64,000 bases of DNA from Monosporascus cannonballus (Eukaryota > Ascomycota > Sordariomycetes > Xylariales). The DNA is taken from positions 62,001 through 126,000 of the forward strand of contig QJNS01000177.1 of assembly GCA_004154925.1 (NCBI GenBank), in the 5' to 3' direction. The notes under the pieces were generated by a model. The model saw only the letters and a program-made list of their open reading frames with translations. It did no database searches and was not told where the DNA came from. The position numbers and the translations under genes were made by a program. Below are positions 51,116-62,370 of this stretch, piece by piece. Every line of letters starts with the position of its first letter. Position 1 is the first letter of the stretch.

Positions 51116-51396
51116 TTGAAGTGGGGCGGGGTGTTACGCCCATAATCAAGCTCGGCTAATCAGAAAGCCTGGGTCTCGCATATATATTAAGGAGTTCTTT
51201 TTCGCCATATGTTCAACCCCTAGGCATTACCTACGATCATCATCATATAGCGTGTTTTCTGCCACTTTAGTTATCGAGATTCAAGGCCATTAATACAATC
51301 GGATTAAGTTCTTTATTTTAACAATCCTTTTCCATATTGTCACATAAATTGTTCATCCGTATTAATCATGATTAATTCCTCTCTTATCCTAATACA
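51116..51396 (+). repeat. Solo LTR inserted in Gypsy-D between reverse transcriptase and integrase
   Basis: Runs TGAAGTGGGGCGGGG to CCTAATACA, 281 bp, same family as 21112-21387 and 32028-32305 but less mutated. Gypsy-D coding remnants continue on both sides. ATAT borders both ends, a weak duplication because the surroundings are AT-rich. Confidence 0.65.
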
Positions 51397-52483
51397 ATAT
51401 ACTATATACTTAAATATTAATTATACGAATATCCAGAAATTTATAAAACCTTAAAATAATTTTAACGTATTTATTATGTTTTAAATACAAAATTTCATTT
51501 AAAAAATACGATATTAATAAGACGTTTGCAATAAAACCAAAACGTAATAATATAAACCTAATAGAGAATTACAACTATTACCGGTCTCAAAAAAACTCTA
51601 TAAAATTCGATTACTATATATTTTATTATTAAAATGACTTTATTTAAAAGTTTAATGACAGAAATATATTACGATAATATTTTCTTAATCGTTTATAGTT
51701 TTACGAAACTTTCTTTTTTTTTTTACTATAACAGAAAAATGTCAAACTTAAATAAATAATATATTTTTTTAAAAAAATATTTTGAGTATATATAAATTAT
51801 TATGGAAAGTTACTTCTAATCGAAAAATAATATCTTTTTCGAAATTTTGACAAAAGTTTAGAATAAAAGTTGATTTAAATTATAAATTATTAAACGTTAT
51901 TAAATTTTAAATAGATGGATAAATAAAACGGTTAAGCTACATATTAAATTCGTATTGGTAATAGTATATTAATTATAAATAAAATAATTATATTAAAAAT
52001 TTACTTATTACTTAGTAAACTTATAATCTAAATTATTATGAAAATATTAAAATAAATTTAATATACGTAAATTCCTGTTTTAGACCAAATATTTATGACG
52101 ATAAACCTTTTTTATTCTTTAACAAATAAAATCTTTAAAAAAATGAGAAATTACAACATAATTTCGAAACCGTTTATTTTTCTCAAATTTACAAAAATGT
52201 AATGTTATTTGGTTTTACGAAAACGACGTTTTAAAATACGATTAAACATAATTAAAACAGCAAAAAACTTATTAGAACAATTTAAAGGCAAGACTTTTGA
52301 AAAAGAGGAAATCGTATTACGGCCTGACAAATTACGGCTTTTAGAAACGGTCGTAATAGAAATAGCTAAAAAAACCAAGTAAGTTAGATTACGTAACGGA
52401 TCACCAACTTACTAGTGGTAAGCCAGTAAGCCGGATTACTAACTTATTGGTAGTAAGCCAATAAATCGAAATCAAAATATATA

Positions 52484-52723
52484 TGAGACCCTGCATCACA
52501 CATAGAAGCATATAACTGAAGAAAAGGTGTATTAAAGGTTGCATGACCTCTAGAAGGTCCTAGCTAAAAGATGAGGGTAGCGAACCCTCCTTTTATACAT
52601 GTAAATACAACTGTAGCTAAGAGAAAAAGATACCGAGGGTGCATAAAGTAGCCTTGTTTTAGTAAGTGATCAAACTAAGCCAAGGCTTAGCTGTTTGATC
52701 GACTTCAGTTGGGTCTAATACAC
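52484..52723 (-). repeat. 3' LTR of Copia-1
   Basis: On the minus strand it runs TGTATTAGACCC to GGGTCTCA with a TATA-like box ahead of AAGGAGGGTTCGC. The same LTR family occurs at 17775, 35136, 58445 and 63094. Confidence 0.85.
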
Positions 52724-52872
52724 CCCCCCAGCTGTTAGGAACTAACAGCTGAAGCTCTTACGACATTGAACAAGTGCCCAAAAAGGAAATACCGTGGTAT
52801 TTAAGATAAAAATAAGGAAAATAAAAGGTCGGAGAGGTGCGTTATAGAGCATTTTTTATGACGCACCTCCGA

Positions 52873-52945
52873 AGCTTCTAATGGGATTCGAACTTATACC
52901 TTTAGGTGTTAGGACCTGATATTATACCGTTAGATTACAGAAGCT
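52873..52945 (-). other. tRNA-like segment in the 3' untranslated part of Copia-1
   Basis: 73 nt on the minus strand. The ends AGCTTCT and AGAAGCT pair. An A-box-like GTAATCTAACGGTA and a B-box-like AGTTCGAATCC are at tRNA spacing. The T-loop stem ATAAG/CCCAT would pair fully before G-to-A changes. The anticodon arm (CAGGT...ACCT) has a 6-nt loop, so it is not a normal tRNA and I assign no anticodon. The counterpart at 34919-34990 shows it was present in the ancestral element. Confidence 0.55.
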
Positions 52946-53485
52946 TTGTTGAAAAGTTTCCTTATTGACCTTATTTTTAAGGTTGTTTAGGGATAAAGAT
53001 GTAAAAACGGTAAGGGAAAGAACGATAGGAAGGAAACGGGGGTAATAGTTTTCCGTTATTGGGCGACGCCTGGGATAAATTAATATTTTTTAAGCTTTTT
53101 TTAGCCTTAAAGTAACGTTTTGAAGGTTTAGTAGCTTAACGAACTTCTAATGTTATTAGAGCTTTAAGGGCTTAATTAACTTATTTGTTACCATAGCGTT
53201 AATAGGCGTCCATTTGAATTTTATTTTTTCTGCTGCGTGGATTTCGCGAAATTAATAATTATGGACGTTAACGTACTTTAATTTCGTAATTAGACGTATA
53301 GTTTTTTCAGTGACTAGCCGTATCGTCTGCTTATTGTCCACCTGGATAATTAAGTTTTTGCCTAGCTTTGGCTTAATAACCTTAAATAGCTTTAGTATGA
53401 AAAAGGTTTCCTTAACGATTTGTAATAAAGTTAGCAGTTTAGCTTTCGTACTTAAGATAGTAGTTATATTTTGCTTATTAGCCTT

Positions 53486-53764
53486 TTATACGATAAGGCT
53501 ACCGAAAAGTAACAGTATAAATCCTTGGGAACTTTTCCGGTTAGGGTTATCTGTAAAAAACGCGTCGTTCGTATATAAGAACGATCGTACGTTAAAATTT
53601 TCGTTATTTTTAAATTCCAGGGCTAGGGTACGCATGAAATAAGCGTAAAAAATAATTTCATTAATAACGTCAAAATATAGAAAGTTAAGGTTTTTGTAAT
53701 AGCGAAATAAATAAGAAATAGCTTTAATTAAGTTTAAGCGAATAGCGACAATTCCGTATAACAA
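53486..53764 (-). pseudogene. Copia RNase H remnant of Copia-1
   Basis: 92 open residues. The C-terminal part (LYTNDAFFTDNPNRKSSQGF) matches the Copia RNase H segment that normally reads Y-[ST]-D-A-D-[WF]-A-[GD]...R-[KR]-S-[ST]-[ST]-G-[YF], with the catalytic aspartate shifted to Asn. It is a fragment of the polyprotein; upstream frames are closed by stops. Confidence 0.65.
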
Positions 53765-55168
53765 ATTTCCGATTTTTTCGAAATATAACTTTTTAAACGT
53801 TATTAACGTTTCGCCTTAATATTCCTTAAAATCTTTTTATTTAAAGACTTTAAAATAACGTTTCCCGAACTTAAATAATTTGAAACGTATATATAATTTT
53901 TTCTAATAAGTATCTTATAATAATCATAATTTTTTAATTATGCGGTTTTGCAGGATACGTATTTTAAAAAATTATTGTAAGTTTTTTAGGTTATTAATCT
54001 GGAAATATTATATCAGTTTCGTAAGGAATTTTTTAACGCGTATTATATTATAAGTTCTATATATTATGGCTATATCGTTAATATAAAAGAATAACGTTAA
54101 TTAGCTATTCATTATAATTTATAAGTTATCCGGAACGGATTTTAATCCCAGCTCTCTTAGTTTTGCCGTTAGGTTCCGTTGTTATAAAAATAGTAATCGC
54201 CTTAAGCCGTATAAAGCTTTCCGGAACCTTAGATAAAAGCCTAGGCGTACGAATCCTTATAGGAAACGTACGTATATTAGGTTATCGAGGTCGTTATATA
54301 AAGACGCGTTGACGGCGTTAAATTAATAAAGCTTAAAATTAAATTAGGTTATAATAATTGTAAGTATACGGGAAAACTTTTTTTATTAACGTAAAAGCAT
54401 AAGTATTAAAAATTTTTTAGGGTTAAAAGTTAAGACAAATAATTATTTTAACTTTAAACTTTTAAAATATCCCGTATTTATTAAATTTGTATATAAATAT
54501 TTATATTAACGAAAAAATATTATTAGGACTTATATCCTAAATCGCGTTTTATAATGGGATAACGACAATTAATTGCTTTATCCGATATATCTGATTTTAC
54601 TTTTTTACGTAATTATTTTCCAGTTTTTAACGTACTTATGTTATATAGCTTCCTGCCAATTTTTGGGGGTAACGAAAAGGCTAATATAATATAGGCGATT
54701 ATACTTAATTGCGGTTAAAAAAATATTATTAAAAGCGGTTAAATACGTATTGTGTTTTTCAAATTCCAGCTTATAATTAATATTGGCCGAAAATAACCTT
54801 TTCTTTTTTCCGCTTTGCGTTTTAAAATTAATAATAGCTATTTAATTTAGGAAATTTAGTTCCGTACGTCGTTACCGTAAAAAAAAACCTGGTAATATAT
54901 TTTGAATTTTATCCGATAATAATACGTAATATTGTTAAAAAGTTTTTTCGAAAGCTGGAATAACTTCCGGTATAGGTAAATCAGGTTATTTAACCTTACG
55001 TTTCGAATCGTCCGTTTTATTAATAATATTCAAAACGTTTTTTTCGGAATTATTATTAATTGTCGAATTAAAAAAAATTTTACCCAAAATAATTTTATAA
55101 GGATTATTAGGTTTTACCCTTTTAACTTTTTATAAAATTTCTTAATTAGGGAAATTTATAATTATTAC

Positions 55169-55335
55169 TGTCACGGGCCAAGGGCCCTAGTGGAGGGATT
55201 AGCGTAACGCTAATCCCGTGGCTCCCGTATATATATAGCTAGCTGCTCCCACGCATCTTCTTAGCTGTTCCCTAGATTTCTTAATAGACCTGTTGTGGCC
55301 CATATCCTTAGCTACTGCGTATGCAGCCCCTTACA
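55169..55335. repeat. Short solo LTR inserted in Copia-1
   Basis: 167 bp of normal composition, TGTCACGGGCC to CCCCTTACA, with ATTAC on both sides (55164-55168, 55336-55340). It contains TATATATATAG and an internal palindrome GGGATTAGCG-TAACGCTAATCCC. The clean flanks and lack of RIP indicate a recent insertion. No full-length partner is in the window. Confidence 0.8.
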
Positions 55336-57252
55336 ATTACGATAATATCGTAAATAACTTTTTTAGGTTCGTTTTGTTTTATTAAATTATTTACCCTTTT
55401 AACGATATTTATCTTTAAGGGATTATTATTAAAAATAGCTTTAAATGTTCTTAAAAAGGTTATTGCTATAAATAAAATAAGGATACTATCGATTTGGTCG
55501 TTTAATTCTGCGATTTCGAACGAAAATTTCTTCTGTTCGCCTTAATATTTTTTCGTTTCGTCGAAGGTAACGTCCTTAACGGTAATAACGCGTTATTACG
55601 AAGAAATCCATACCCGATATATGTTGCTAGTTATATATCCCATAAGGTAGCCGATATACGTTTTAGGATTTATCTTTTTCAGGCGTTTTGTACCCCGACG
55701 GACAATTTCCGTAAACGTATAAGCTTTTGATCCGAAAAGTACGATATTCGCTACGTTTACCTTTAGGCCTTATTCGGAAATAGGTATTTTATCTTTTTTA
55801 ATTAATTACTCGTTAAATACCTGGATAAGGGTTTTTTAATTTAAAGCATAAATAAATATGCGATTAACGATATATATGGTTATTTTTATTGCTTCCGACC
55901 ACAAATCGAAAAAAAGGTTATTATTAATAGTTAGATAACGTATTTTCGTAATAATTACTCCCCCGGCGCGTTCTTAAACGCCTGCAGATTTTTTAATATA
56001 TGGAGACAAAGGTTTATAAGATATACTTATATCGAAAAATTATTTTCAAAATTTATTTCCGAAAAAAATCTCCTTATTTAATACAATCGTTTTAATTTTA
56101 ATATGGAATTATTTTTCAAAGAAAATTATTACGTTTATCAAATTAATTAAAGTATATTTTTTCCGCTTTAAGGTATAATTAATTTTAACCCTGATAATTA
56201 GACAAATAATAATTAATATTTTCGTACGTCCGTTAAAAGCGTTATTAAATTCGAAAAAATTAATATATATCGTATTAAAAAATTTGCTTTCCTTAATTAG
56301 CTACTGTCGTAATATCTTTTTCCGCGCTTTAGCAACTTGATAATTTTAATACTAAATCGCTAAAAGCAAATAAATTTTCGTTTCGGTAATTACTTGCACC
56401 ATTTTTTCGAAAATACGTAAACCTAAATATGTAAATCTTTAATGCTATAATGTAACGTTTCTTTTTAAAGGCTTTAAAGGAAATCTGGAGTTATTGCCAT
56501 AAAACTTTTATTATAGGATTAACTTAAAAGGTAAAAACTTTTAAATCAGGGGTTCCGGAACGAAATCTTCGTTTTCGCTTTCGAAAATAATTTTATTCTT
56601 TAAGTTATTTTCGTTTTCCGAGACGATAGTAATAGGGTTTTTTTAATTACTGCAAAAGTTATTAAAGCAATATCGTCGTTATTGTTTTCCGGCGTTATTT
56701 TAACGTAATAAATAATAAATTAATGTTTGATCTAATTAATCTTAGCTATTTTCGTATTTAACGCCTTATGATATACGACGTTAGTTTCGTGTTTCCAATA
56801 AATCTTAACTTGTTAAAATAATTTATGTAAAATTAAGTTAATATATATCTTAAGAATATATAAACAGTTTTTTAAAAAGAAGGTATTAAATTTTCTTAAC
56901 GGTATGGTAAATGTAATTTGTCGTATATTTTCGCCCATAATATTAAGATATTTTCTTCCGGTTAGAAGTTTTCCGTTAACTTTCGGTGGGTATAAATTAA
57001 GAAAATTAACCTTACAATTTTTTACGTAAAAATCGGAACAGGTATTTAATAGAATAAATCTTTTTAAGCTATATCCGGTAGTAATACCGTTAACTTATAG
57101 ATTAATAAGAAGTTTTGCCATAAAAAACGTTAAAGCTAATTAAAAAGTTTATAATTTATTTTCCTTTTGTAAATACTCAATTTTTTTTTTTGCCAAAAGG
57201 AAACTTTCGAAATATGTTTATTTATCTTTTTCCTAATTTTAGGAATTTTGTT

Positions 57253-57471
57253 TTATTTATCGGGTTTAACGTTTTTGTTAATATAAAGGCAGTCCTTCAA
57301 GAAATGTTTCTTTTTATAGTAGCATTTTGGCGTAAGGCGGTTATTGTTATTACTGCCGCCGTTATTCCGGCTGTTGTTATTCCGGTTATTGTTATTCCGG
57401 TTATCTAAAGGTATACCCGTTTGATTAGGAATTTTTTTATTCAAGGTGATATCGAACGCTCCCCATAACAA
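57253..57471 (-). pseudogene. Copia-1 gag remnant with degenerate zinc knuckle
   Basis: 72 residues, Asn/Arg-rich, then PKCYYKKKHFLKDC. This resembles a CCHC zinc knuckle with the second cysteine lost and spacing shortened, while H-x4-C is kept. The Asn-rich stretch is simple repeat coding. The plus-strand frame over the same bases is a shadow. Confidence 0.55.
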
Positions 57472-58423
57472 TTATTTTGCGGTAACGTCTTAAACCTTCC
57501 GCAGCCGTATATGGCTTCGGAACTGCTTTACGAACTTTTATACGAGTAAAAGCTTAGCACGATCCTTACTTTCGAACATGGCTTTTTTCACTTTAGCTTT
57601 TTGGGTAATAAAAAAGTCGGGTAAATAAACGTTAATAACCTTTAAGAAATTAAGGTGGCCGTAATAACCTGCAACGATTAATATTTAAAATTCCGCGGTT
57701 TTAATATATATTTTCCAGTATATAAATAACCAAGTATTTATTTAGATGTTATTAATTTTTAACGCTTACTTATATCGAACGTCAACTTCGTAAATTCGAA
57801 CGTTATTATTAGGCTTAAATTTATTTTTTAAAATAATTAACTTTTTTCGAAACGTAACTTTTTTCCAATATACCCAATAATAATCAAGGTAAACGGATTA
57901 ATTCAAAAACGTATTGATTTTAACGAATGCCTTTTTTTAAACGATATATAGGGATTATTTCCTGTTATATGCCTTTAAAGCCTTTTTTAATTTCGAATAA
58001 TTCGGGCTATTTAAAAAATATTCGTTAATCATTTTATTTTAAAAATAATAAGGGTTAAAAAAATCGGTATTATTAATAAAGATAATATTTGGGCCATATT
58101 AAGATTAATATATATCCATAATATGCTAGCTTTCGTATTAACGTAAAATTCGAAAATATTATACTTTTTAAAAGTTCCTTTCTTAAATAAATACTTAGGA
58201 ACGCATCCTAAAAAGAACTTATTAAAATTTATTAATTAGATAACTATGGCTTCAGAAATAATGCAAAAATAAGCGGGCTAAGATAACTAAAAGCATGACA
58301 ACTAAGCAATGGATATCCTTGGTAACGGAGCAATAGGTATACCGCAAAAGCGATAACGAAGTTCCGAATAGCTTTAACAAAACGTATATAACAAATATAT
58401 CAAAACGCGGCTAAAAAAAAGTG

Positions 58424-58444
58424 CGGACCGGGCTTATAACTATA
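58424..58444 (-). promoter_or_regulatory. Primer-binding site of Copia-1
   Basis: On the minus strand GTTATAAGCCCGGTCCGC directly follows the 5' LTR, the same as in Copia-2 at 18064. It is complementary to a Met-tRNA anticodon arm apart from one RIP-type change. Confidence 0.65.
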
Positions 58445-58515
58445 AGACCCTGTATTACATACAAAAGCATATAACTAAAGAAAAGATGTATTAAAAGTTG
58501 CATAACCTCTAGAAG

Positions 58516-58903
58516 TGTTACGACCTGACAGGCTCCGGCCTCAGGAAACGGTCAGCAGGGAGGACACGGACCACCTTTCGGGTCACGTGACGGATGCTCA
58601 TCAAAGATCTGCTGAGCACGACTGATCAGCACTGAGCAATCGTTCAGCAAGAATTCACTAAGCACGGTTGAGCAGAGATAAGCCAGTAAATAGGAATAAG
58701 ATATGTACGTTTATTATTTCCATAGTTTAGATAGCTTTAGCTTGCAATATTTATCAATACCAATCGTTTGCAATACGCTTCCGTACCTTGGTATTAAGAG
58801 ACGTGACTAAGTTACTTCATTGCTTAGATTCCCACGATACTCCTGCCAACATAAACCCGTACGACTAAGGTCTAATAGTTGGTTAAACCGCCTAGCCGTC
58901 ACA
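58516..58903 (+). repeat. Solo LTR inserted in the Copia-1 5' LTR
   Basis: 388 bp, TGTTACGACCTGACAGG to GCCGTCACA, with AGAAG on both sides (58511-58515, 58904-58908). The Copia LTR sequence resumes exactly after it (compare CTCTAGAAGGTCCTAGC at 52540-52560). Base composition is nearly normal, so it arrived after most RIP in this block. Same family as 1383-1770. Confidence 0.9.
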
Positions 58904-59270
58904 AGAAGGTCCTAGCTAGAAGGTAAGGGTAGCAAACCCTCCTTTTATACATATAAATACAACTATAGCTAAGAGGAAAAGATACCGGGGGTGCATAAAG
59001 TAACCTTATTTCAGTAGGTGATCAAACTAAGCCAAGGCTTAGCTGTTTGATCGACTTCAGCTGGGTCTGACAATATATATATTTGTTATTTTTATAATTT
59101 AAATAGTATTAACTTATAATTTAATACTTCGTTACCTAAGGTGCTCTTAGTATTACGAGACGTAACCAGTTACTGTATCTATTGTTTAGAATCCTACGAT
59201 ACTCCTGTTAACATAAACCCGTACGACTTAGGTTTAATAGTTGGTTAAACCCGTTAGCTGTCACACTTAG

Positions 59271-59981
59271 TCTAAAGCAATTATCCTTATGACCTTGCAA
59301 TATAATAGTTTTAAAACGTAGATTCTTAACAAGGAACGTCCTATACATTAAATACACTTATTATATTCATCATAATATCTGGAATACGGAATATGTATAA
59401 TTATTATATCGGCGTCGGCCTCCATGTTCAAAGCTTTCTTTCGCGTACGGCTGCACTAAAAGATACTGGTTTAACTGCGCACTTATTGCGCTACTTAGCT
59501 GACACTTTCGGCCTGCCGAGAGTGCCGACATATAGGGGCGGTATCAAACCCGTTCTGTGCTGTAGTAAATTACTTGCATGCTTAGTCTAAACTCGCTCTG
59601 CCGAATCGCTGTGTCCAATCCCACATCGCGCGTTTCACTGTCATGTACGGGAGTATAGAGTATAATGTCGACGTCGGACTCTGTTTCCGAGGCCGAATGC
59701 CGATATGCCTCTTTCCGGGCTTTCGGGACTTGACTCCGGCTTTCTAGATGTGAGGCCGGGGCTTCCGATGATCGCCACGGAATGAACCAACTGGAAATGG
59801 TGCATCAGAGCGTCTTTTGTCCTTCGGAGGAATACGCCGGCTAAGGGCTACGGTGAATTGTTGTAAGCGTTGCGAATTGGCCTTCCGGGGGATATAAGCG
59901 TTGTGAGCCTCCCCTATCTTGGTGCTTCTTATGATAGCGCAGGGCAAAGCACCATCGTAGCCCAACGTCATACTCGGTGCG
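59271..59981. other. P450 upstream region with dispersed repeat motifs
   Basis: The left part is AT-rich. Two related stretches lie near 59360-59420 and 59600-59700 (TGGAATACGGAATATG; CGCGCGTTTCA, GTCGACGTCGGACTC), both resembling the DNA just right of Copia-2 at 35362-35425. A TATA-like GGATATAAG lies at about 59889-59897, some 90 bp before the P450 ATG. The 65-residue frame at 59393 is not supported as a gene. Confidence 0.45.
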
Positions 59982-60452
59982 ATGGCGGAGAACAAGGCTT
60001 GGATCCTATGCTGGAGCCCTGTGTCCCAGATCGTAATTCTTCTCCTGATCATTTACTGCATATACCGGCGCGGCTGCCCCAAGCCCATACCGGGCATACC
60101 GTATAATGCAGAAGCTCTCAACAATTTCATGGGGGATGTGACTATCAGGCCTCGACCCGATGGTCAAGCACCCAGGGACTGGCTGGGCGGGTTGGGCAAC
60201 CGCCACAATTACCCTCTGGTACAGATCTTCGTCGGCCCCTTCGCGCGTCCCTCCTTGATTCTCTTCGACTACTGGGAAGCTTACGATATTTGCCACCGCC
60301 GGACAAAGGAGTTCGACAAGAGCTCCAGAAACACGGACATTTTCGCTCTCATTGTACCTAACAACCATGGCGCTATGAAGTCGGCCGATCCGCGGTTCCG
60401 GTCGAACAAGGAGCTGGTCAAGGATCTCATGTCGCCCACCTTCATGAATCAG

Positions 60453-60511
60453 GTGAACCTTCCTTCGCCAAAATCCTGGACCTCCGGCGTGTCGAGACTG
60501 ACGCTATGCAG
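60453..60511 (+). other. P450 intron 1
   Basis: 59 nt, GTGAAC to ATGCAG, with CTGAC at about 60498-60502. Splicing joins TFMNQ to VSAPELHKKA, a junction typical of related fungal P450s, and moves the frame as needed. Confidence 0.85.
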
Positions 60512-61063
60512 GTATCGGCTCCCGAGCTACACAAGAAGGCGTTGTCATTGATCCAGCTGTGGCGGCTGAAAATGGACAAGGCCAATGGACGTTCTTTCGA
60601 GGCAGGTCGTAATATCTCGGACTATGCGTCTGACGCCATTCTATCCGCGTCCTTTGGGCAGAGCCACGAGACGACCCTGGTTTCCACGCAAATCGAGCAC
60701 GTAAAGCGCACCGCCGTCGACATCCCTGACTCCATGGATGAGCCCGTTCAGTTCACGCGGGCACCCTTCCCCCCAGACTACGAAGCCATTCGCCAAGTGG
60801 CCGACTCTATCAGCATCGCCATTCGAGCGACTTTTCCGCGACAGTAGACTTGGTTCATGCAAGGGTTCACGAAGCTGGGCAAGTACTATAAGACCAAGGA
60901 TGGGTTTCTGCGCAAAAAGGTCCAGCAGTCTGTCAGCAAGATGTCCTCATCCTCGGAAGAGGGTATCAGGTCTGCGCTTGATCACTTAATCATGCGCGAG
61001 GTCAAGGCGGCAGCCAAGACTGGCCGAGAGCCACAAGTAACGTCCCTGCAAATCACGGACGAG

Positions 61064-61124
61064 GTATGGCACTCCTCCCGCAGAAGCAGCGCGCGAAATG
61101 TGAATTATTGCTGACGGGCTTAAG
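61064..61124 (+). other. P450 intron 2
   Basis: 61 nt, GTATGG to CTTAAG, with CTGAC at about 61111-61115. Splicing joins ITDE to MMGYIVAGYETS, the start of the I-helix. Confidence 0.85.
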
Positions 61125-61872
61125 ATGATGGGCTACATCGTCGCTGGCTATGAAACATCCTCTGCTACGATCAGCTGGGCTGTGAAATACTTGACCGACT
61201 TTCCCAATTTGGCTGACACACTCCGCAGACACCTTCACGTAGTCTACCAGGAAGCACGCGAGGAGAACCGGTACCCGACGGCAAGCGAGATCGTCCGCAT
61301 CAGAGCGCCGTACCTCGACGCCTTCATGGAGGAGACGTTCCGCTACGTGCCGACAAGCCCTCTGTCGCTGCGGGAGACTGTCGGTCGTGGATACGCAGAT
61401 CCTCGGCCACTGGGTACCAAAGGGGACCACTATCTGGTTCTATAACCACGGGCCGGGGTTCCTCAAGCCGGAGATCAAGGCCCACGACGTGAGACCCAGC
61501 AGGAGCAGCCAGGCCGACAAACAGCGTGTCCACCCGTGGCCGGAGGACGATATTGACAACTTTAAGCCGGAGAGATGGCTACGACCAAAGGCTGGCGTGG
61601 ATAAAGCGAAACTCGCCACAGACGTGCAAGACCACAACTATAGCGACTTCGATTTCGACAAGAAGGCAGGGCCGATCATGACGTTCGGTGCGGGGCCGAG
61701 AGGCTGCTTCGGGCAGCGACTAGCACACTTGGAGCTGCGTATTTTCCTCGTACTCATTCTGTGGGAGTTTGAATTGTTGCCTTGTCCTGAGAGTCTGAAC
61801 ACCTTCACCCCTGTCCATGGGACTTCGACCCATCCGCGCGATTGCTACGTGCGACTCAAGCTTTTGGTCTAG

Positions 61873-62131
61873 CCTTCCTTTCGACCTCTTACAGGATTTC
61901 ATTCCTCATAATTCACGACGTCTGACTTCAATGCAGTTTTGGATATGGTAGTTAAGATCTAGGCTTTCTGCTTCACAGAGAGCAAAGGTCTAGAGGAGGT
62001 GTCGAGGGTTTATGTTAGAGTAAGTTGAGGATGTACCTGGACTGCGCGATATGGTATGTAAGACGTGGCGTGTCTTTAATGGTGTTAGATTGAAGTCCAA
62101 GTTAGATTGATTACTACGAAGGTCACACAAC
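61873..62131. other. P450 3' flank
   Basis: No gene seen. Probably the 3' untranslated region and intergenic DNA up to the foldback element. Confidence 0.5.
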
Positions 62132-62370
62132 TACGGTGTCCGAGAGGGCTTACTCTCTCATTTCAACTTTTTCAAAGAAAATTTACTAAGACTACCCTTG
62201 GCGTATAAACTAAGAAATTTAGCGCAAGCTGCCAAATTAGTTACAATTCTATTGGTCAATTTCTTCTTTAAAAGGTTTATTAATCAAATACCGACTTAAT
62301 TAACGTCGAATTAATATTTGTCGACCAAATTATTATCGACTTAATTTTAATTAATAACTTATTTTATTAA

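Larger units (their letters stand above)
52484..59072 (-). mobile_element. Copia-1: complete Ty1/Copia-type retrotransposon nested in the Gypsy-D 3' LTR
   Basis: Minus-strand element with 3' LTR 52484-52723 and 5' LTR 58445-59072 (the latter enlarged by a solo LTR). ATATA lies on both sides (52479-52483, 59073-59077). A polypurine tract (GCTGGGGGGG on the minus strand) abuts the 3' LTR, and a Met-tRNA-type primer site abuts the 5' LTR (about 58424-58444). An Asn-rich gag segment with KCYYKKKHFLKDC, a degenerate zinc knuckle, is at 57253-57471. An RNase H remnant ending SSQGFILLLFGSLIV is at 53486-53764. That order fits Copia. The polyprotein is broken throughout by RIP-type changes. Confidence 0.88.
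46698..59265 (+). mobile_element. Gypsy-D: Ty3/Gypsy-like LTR retrotransposon split by later insertions
   Basis: The 5' LTR is 46698-47016. The 3' LTR is in two pieces, 52315-52483 and 59078-59265, interrupted by Copia-1. CTTAG flanks the whole (46693-46697 and 59266-59270) as a 5-bp target duplication. A purine tract ending GAGGAAATCG precedes the 3' LTR. On the plus strand a decayed reverse transcriptase shows Y-x-NN in place of the catalytic aspartates near 50130-50160, then FLNFINYYRKYIQNF near 50373-50420, a typical Gypsy segment. A decayed integrase follows around 51560-51720, beyond the solo LTR at 51116-51396. Order RT then integrase fits Gypsy. No open polyprotein remains. Confidence 0.85.
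59982..61872 (+). pseudogene. Cytochrome P450 monooxygenase, broken
   Basis: The ATG at 59982 opens an N-terminal membrane anchor (VILLLIIYCIY) followed by the proline-rich hinge CPKPIPGIP. Exons 59982-60452, 60512-61063 and 61125-61872 join in frame. The I-helix motif is AGYETS, ExxR is ETFR, and the PERW-like segment is FKPERWL. The haem loop FGAGPRGCFGQRLA contains the axial cysteine. About 588 codons is slightly long for the family. Two lesions: a TAG at 60845-60847 inside exon 2, where homologues continue into a tryptophan-rich segment, and a frameshift at 61380-61387 caused by a tandem GTCG-GTCG. The stop could derive from CAG or TGG by a RIP-type transition. It would act at the ER membrane; as a likely tailoring oxidase of the split cluster its substrate is unknown. 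Confidence 0.9.

Noticed and set aside
52873..52945. Functional tRNA gene
   Set aside because: The anticodon loop has the wrong size and the stems are damaged by transitions; both copies are inside retroelements.
53310..53642. 110-residue plus-strand frame
   Set aside because: Antisense shadow of the Copia-1 RNase H region, mirrored by 33872-34084 in Copia-2.
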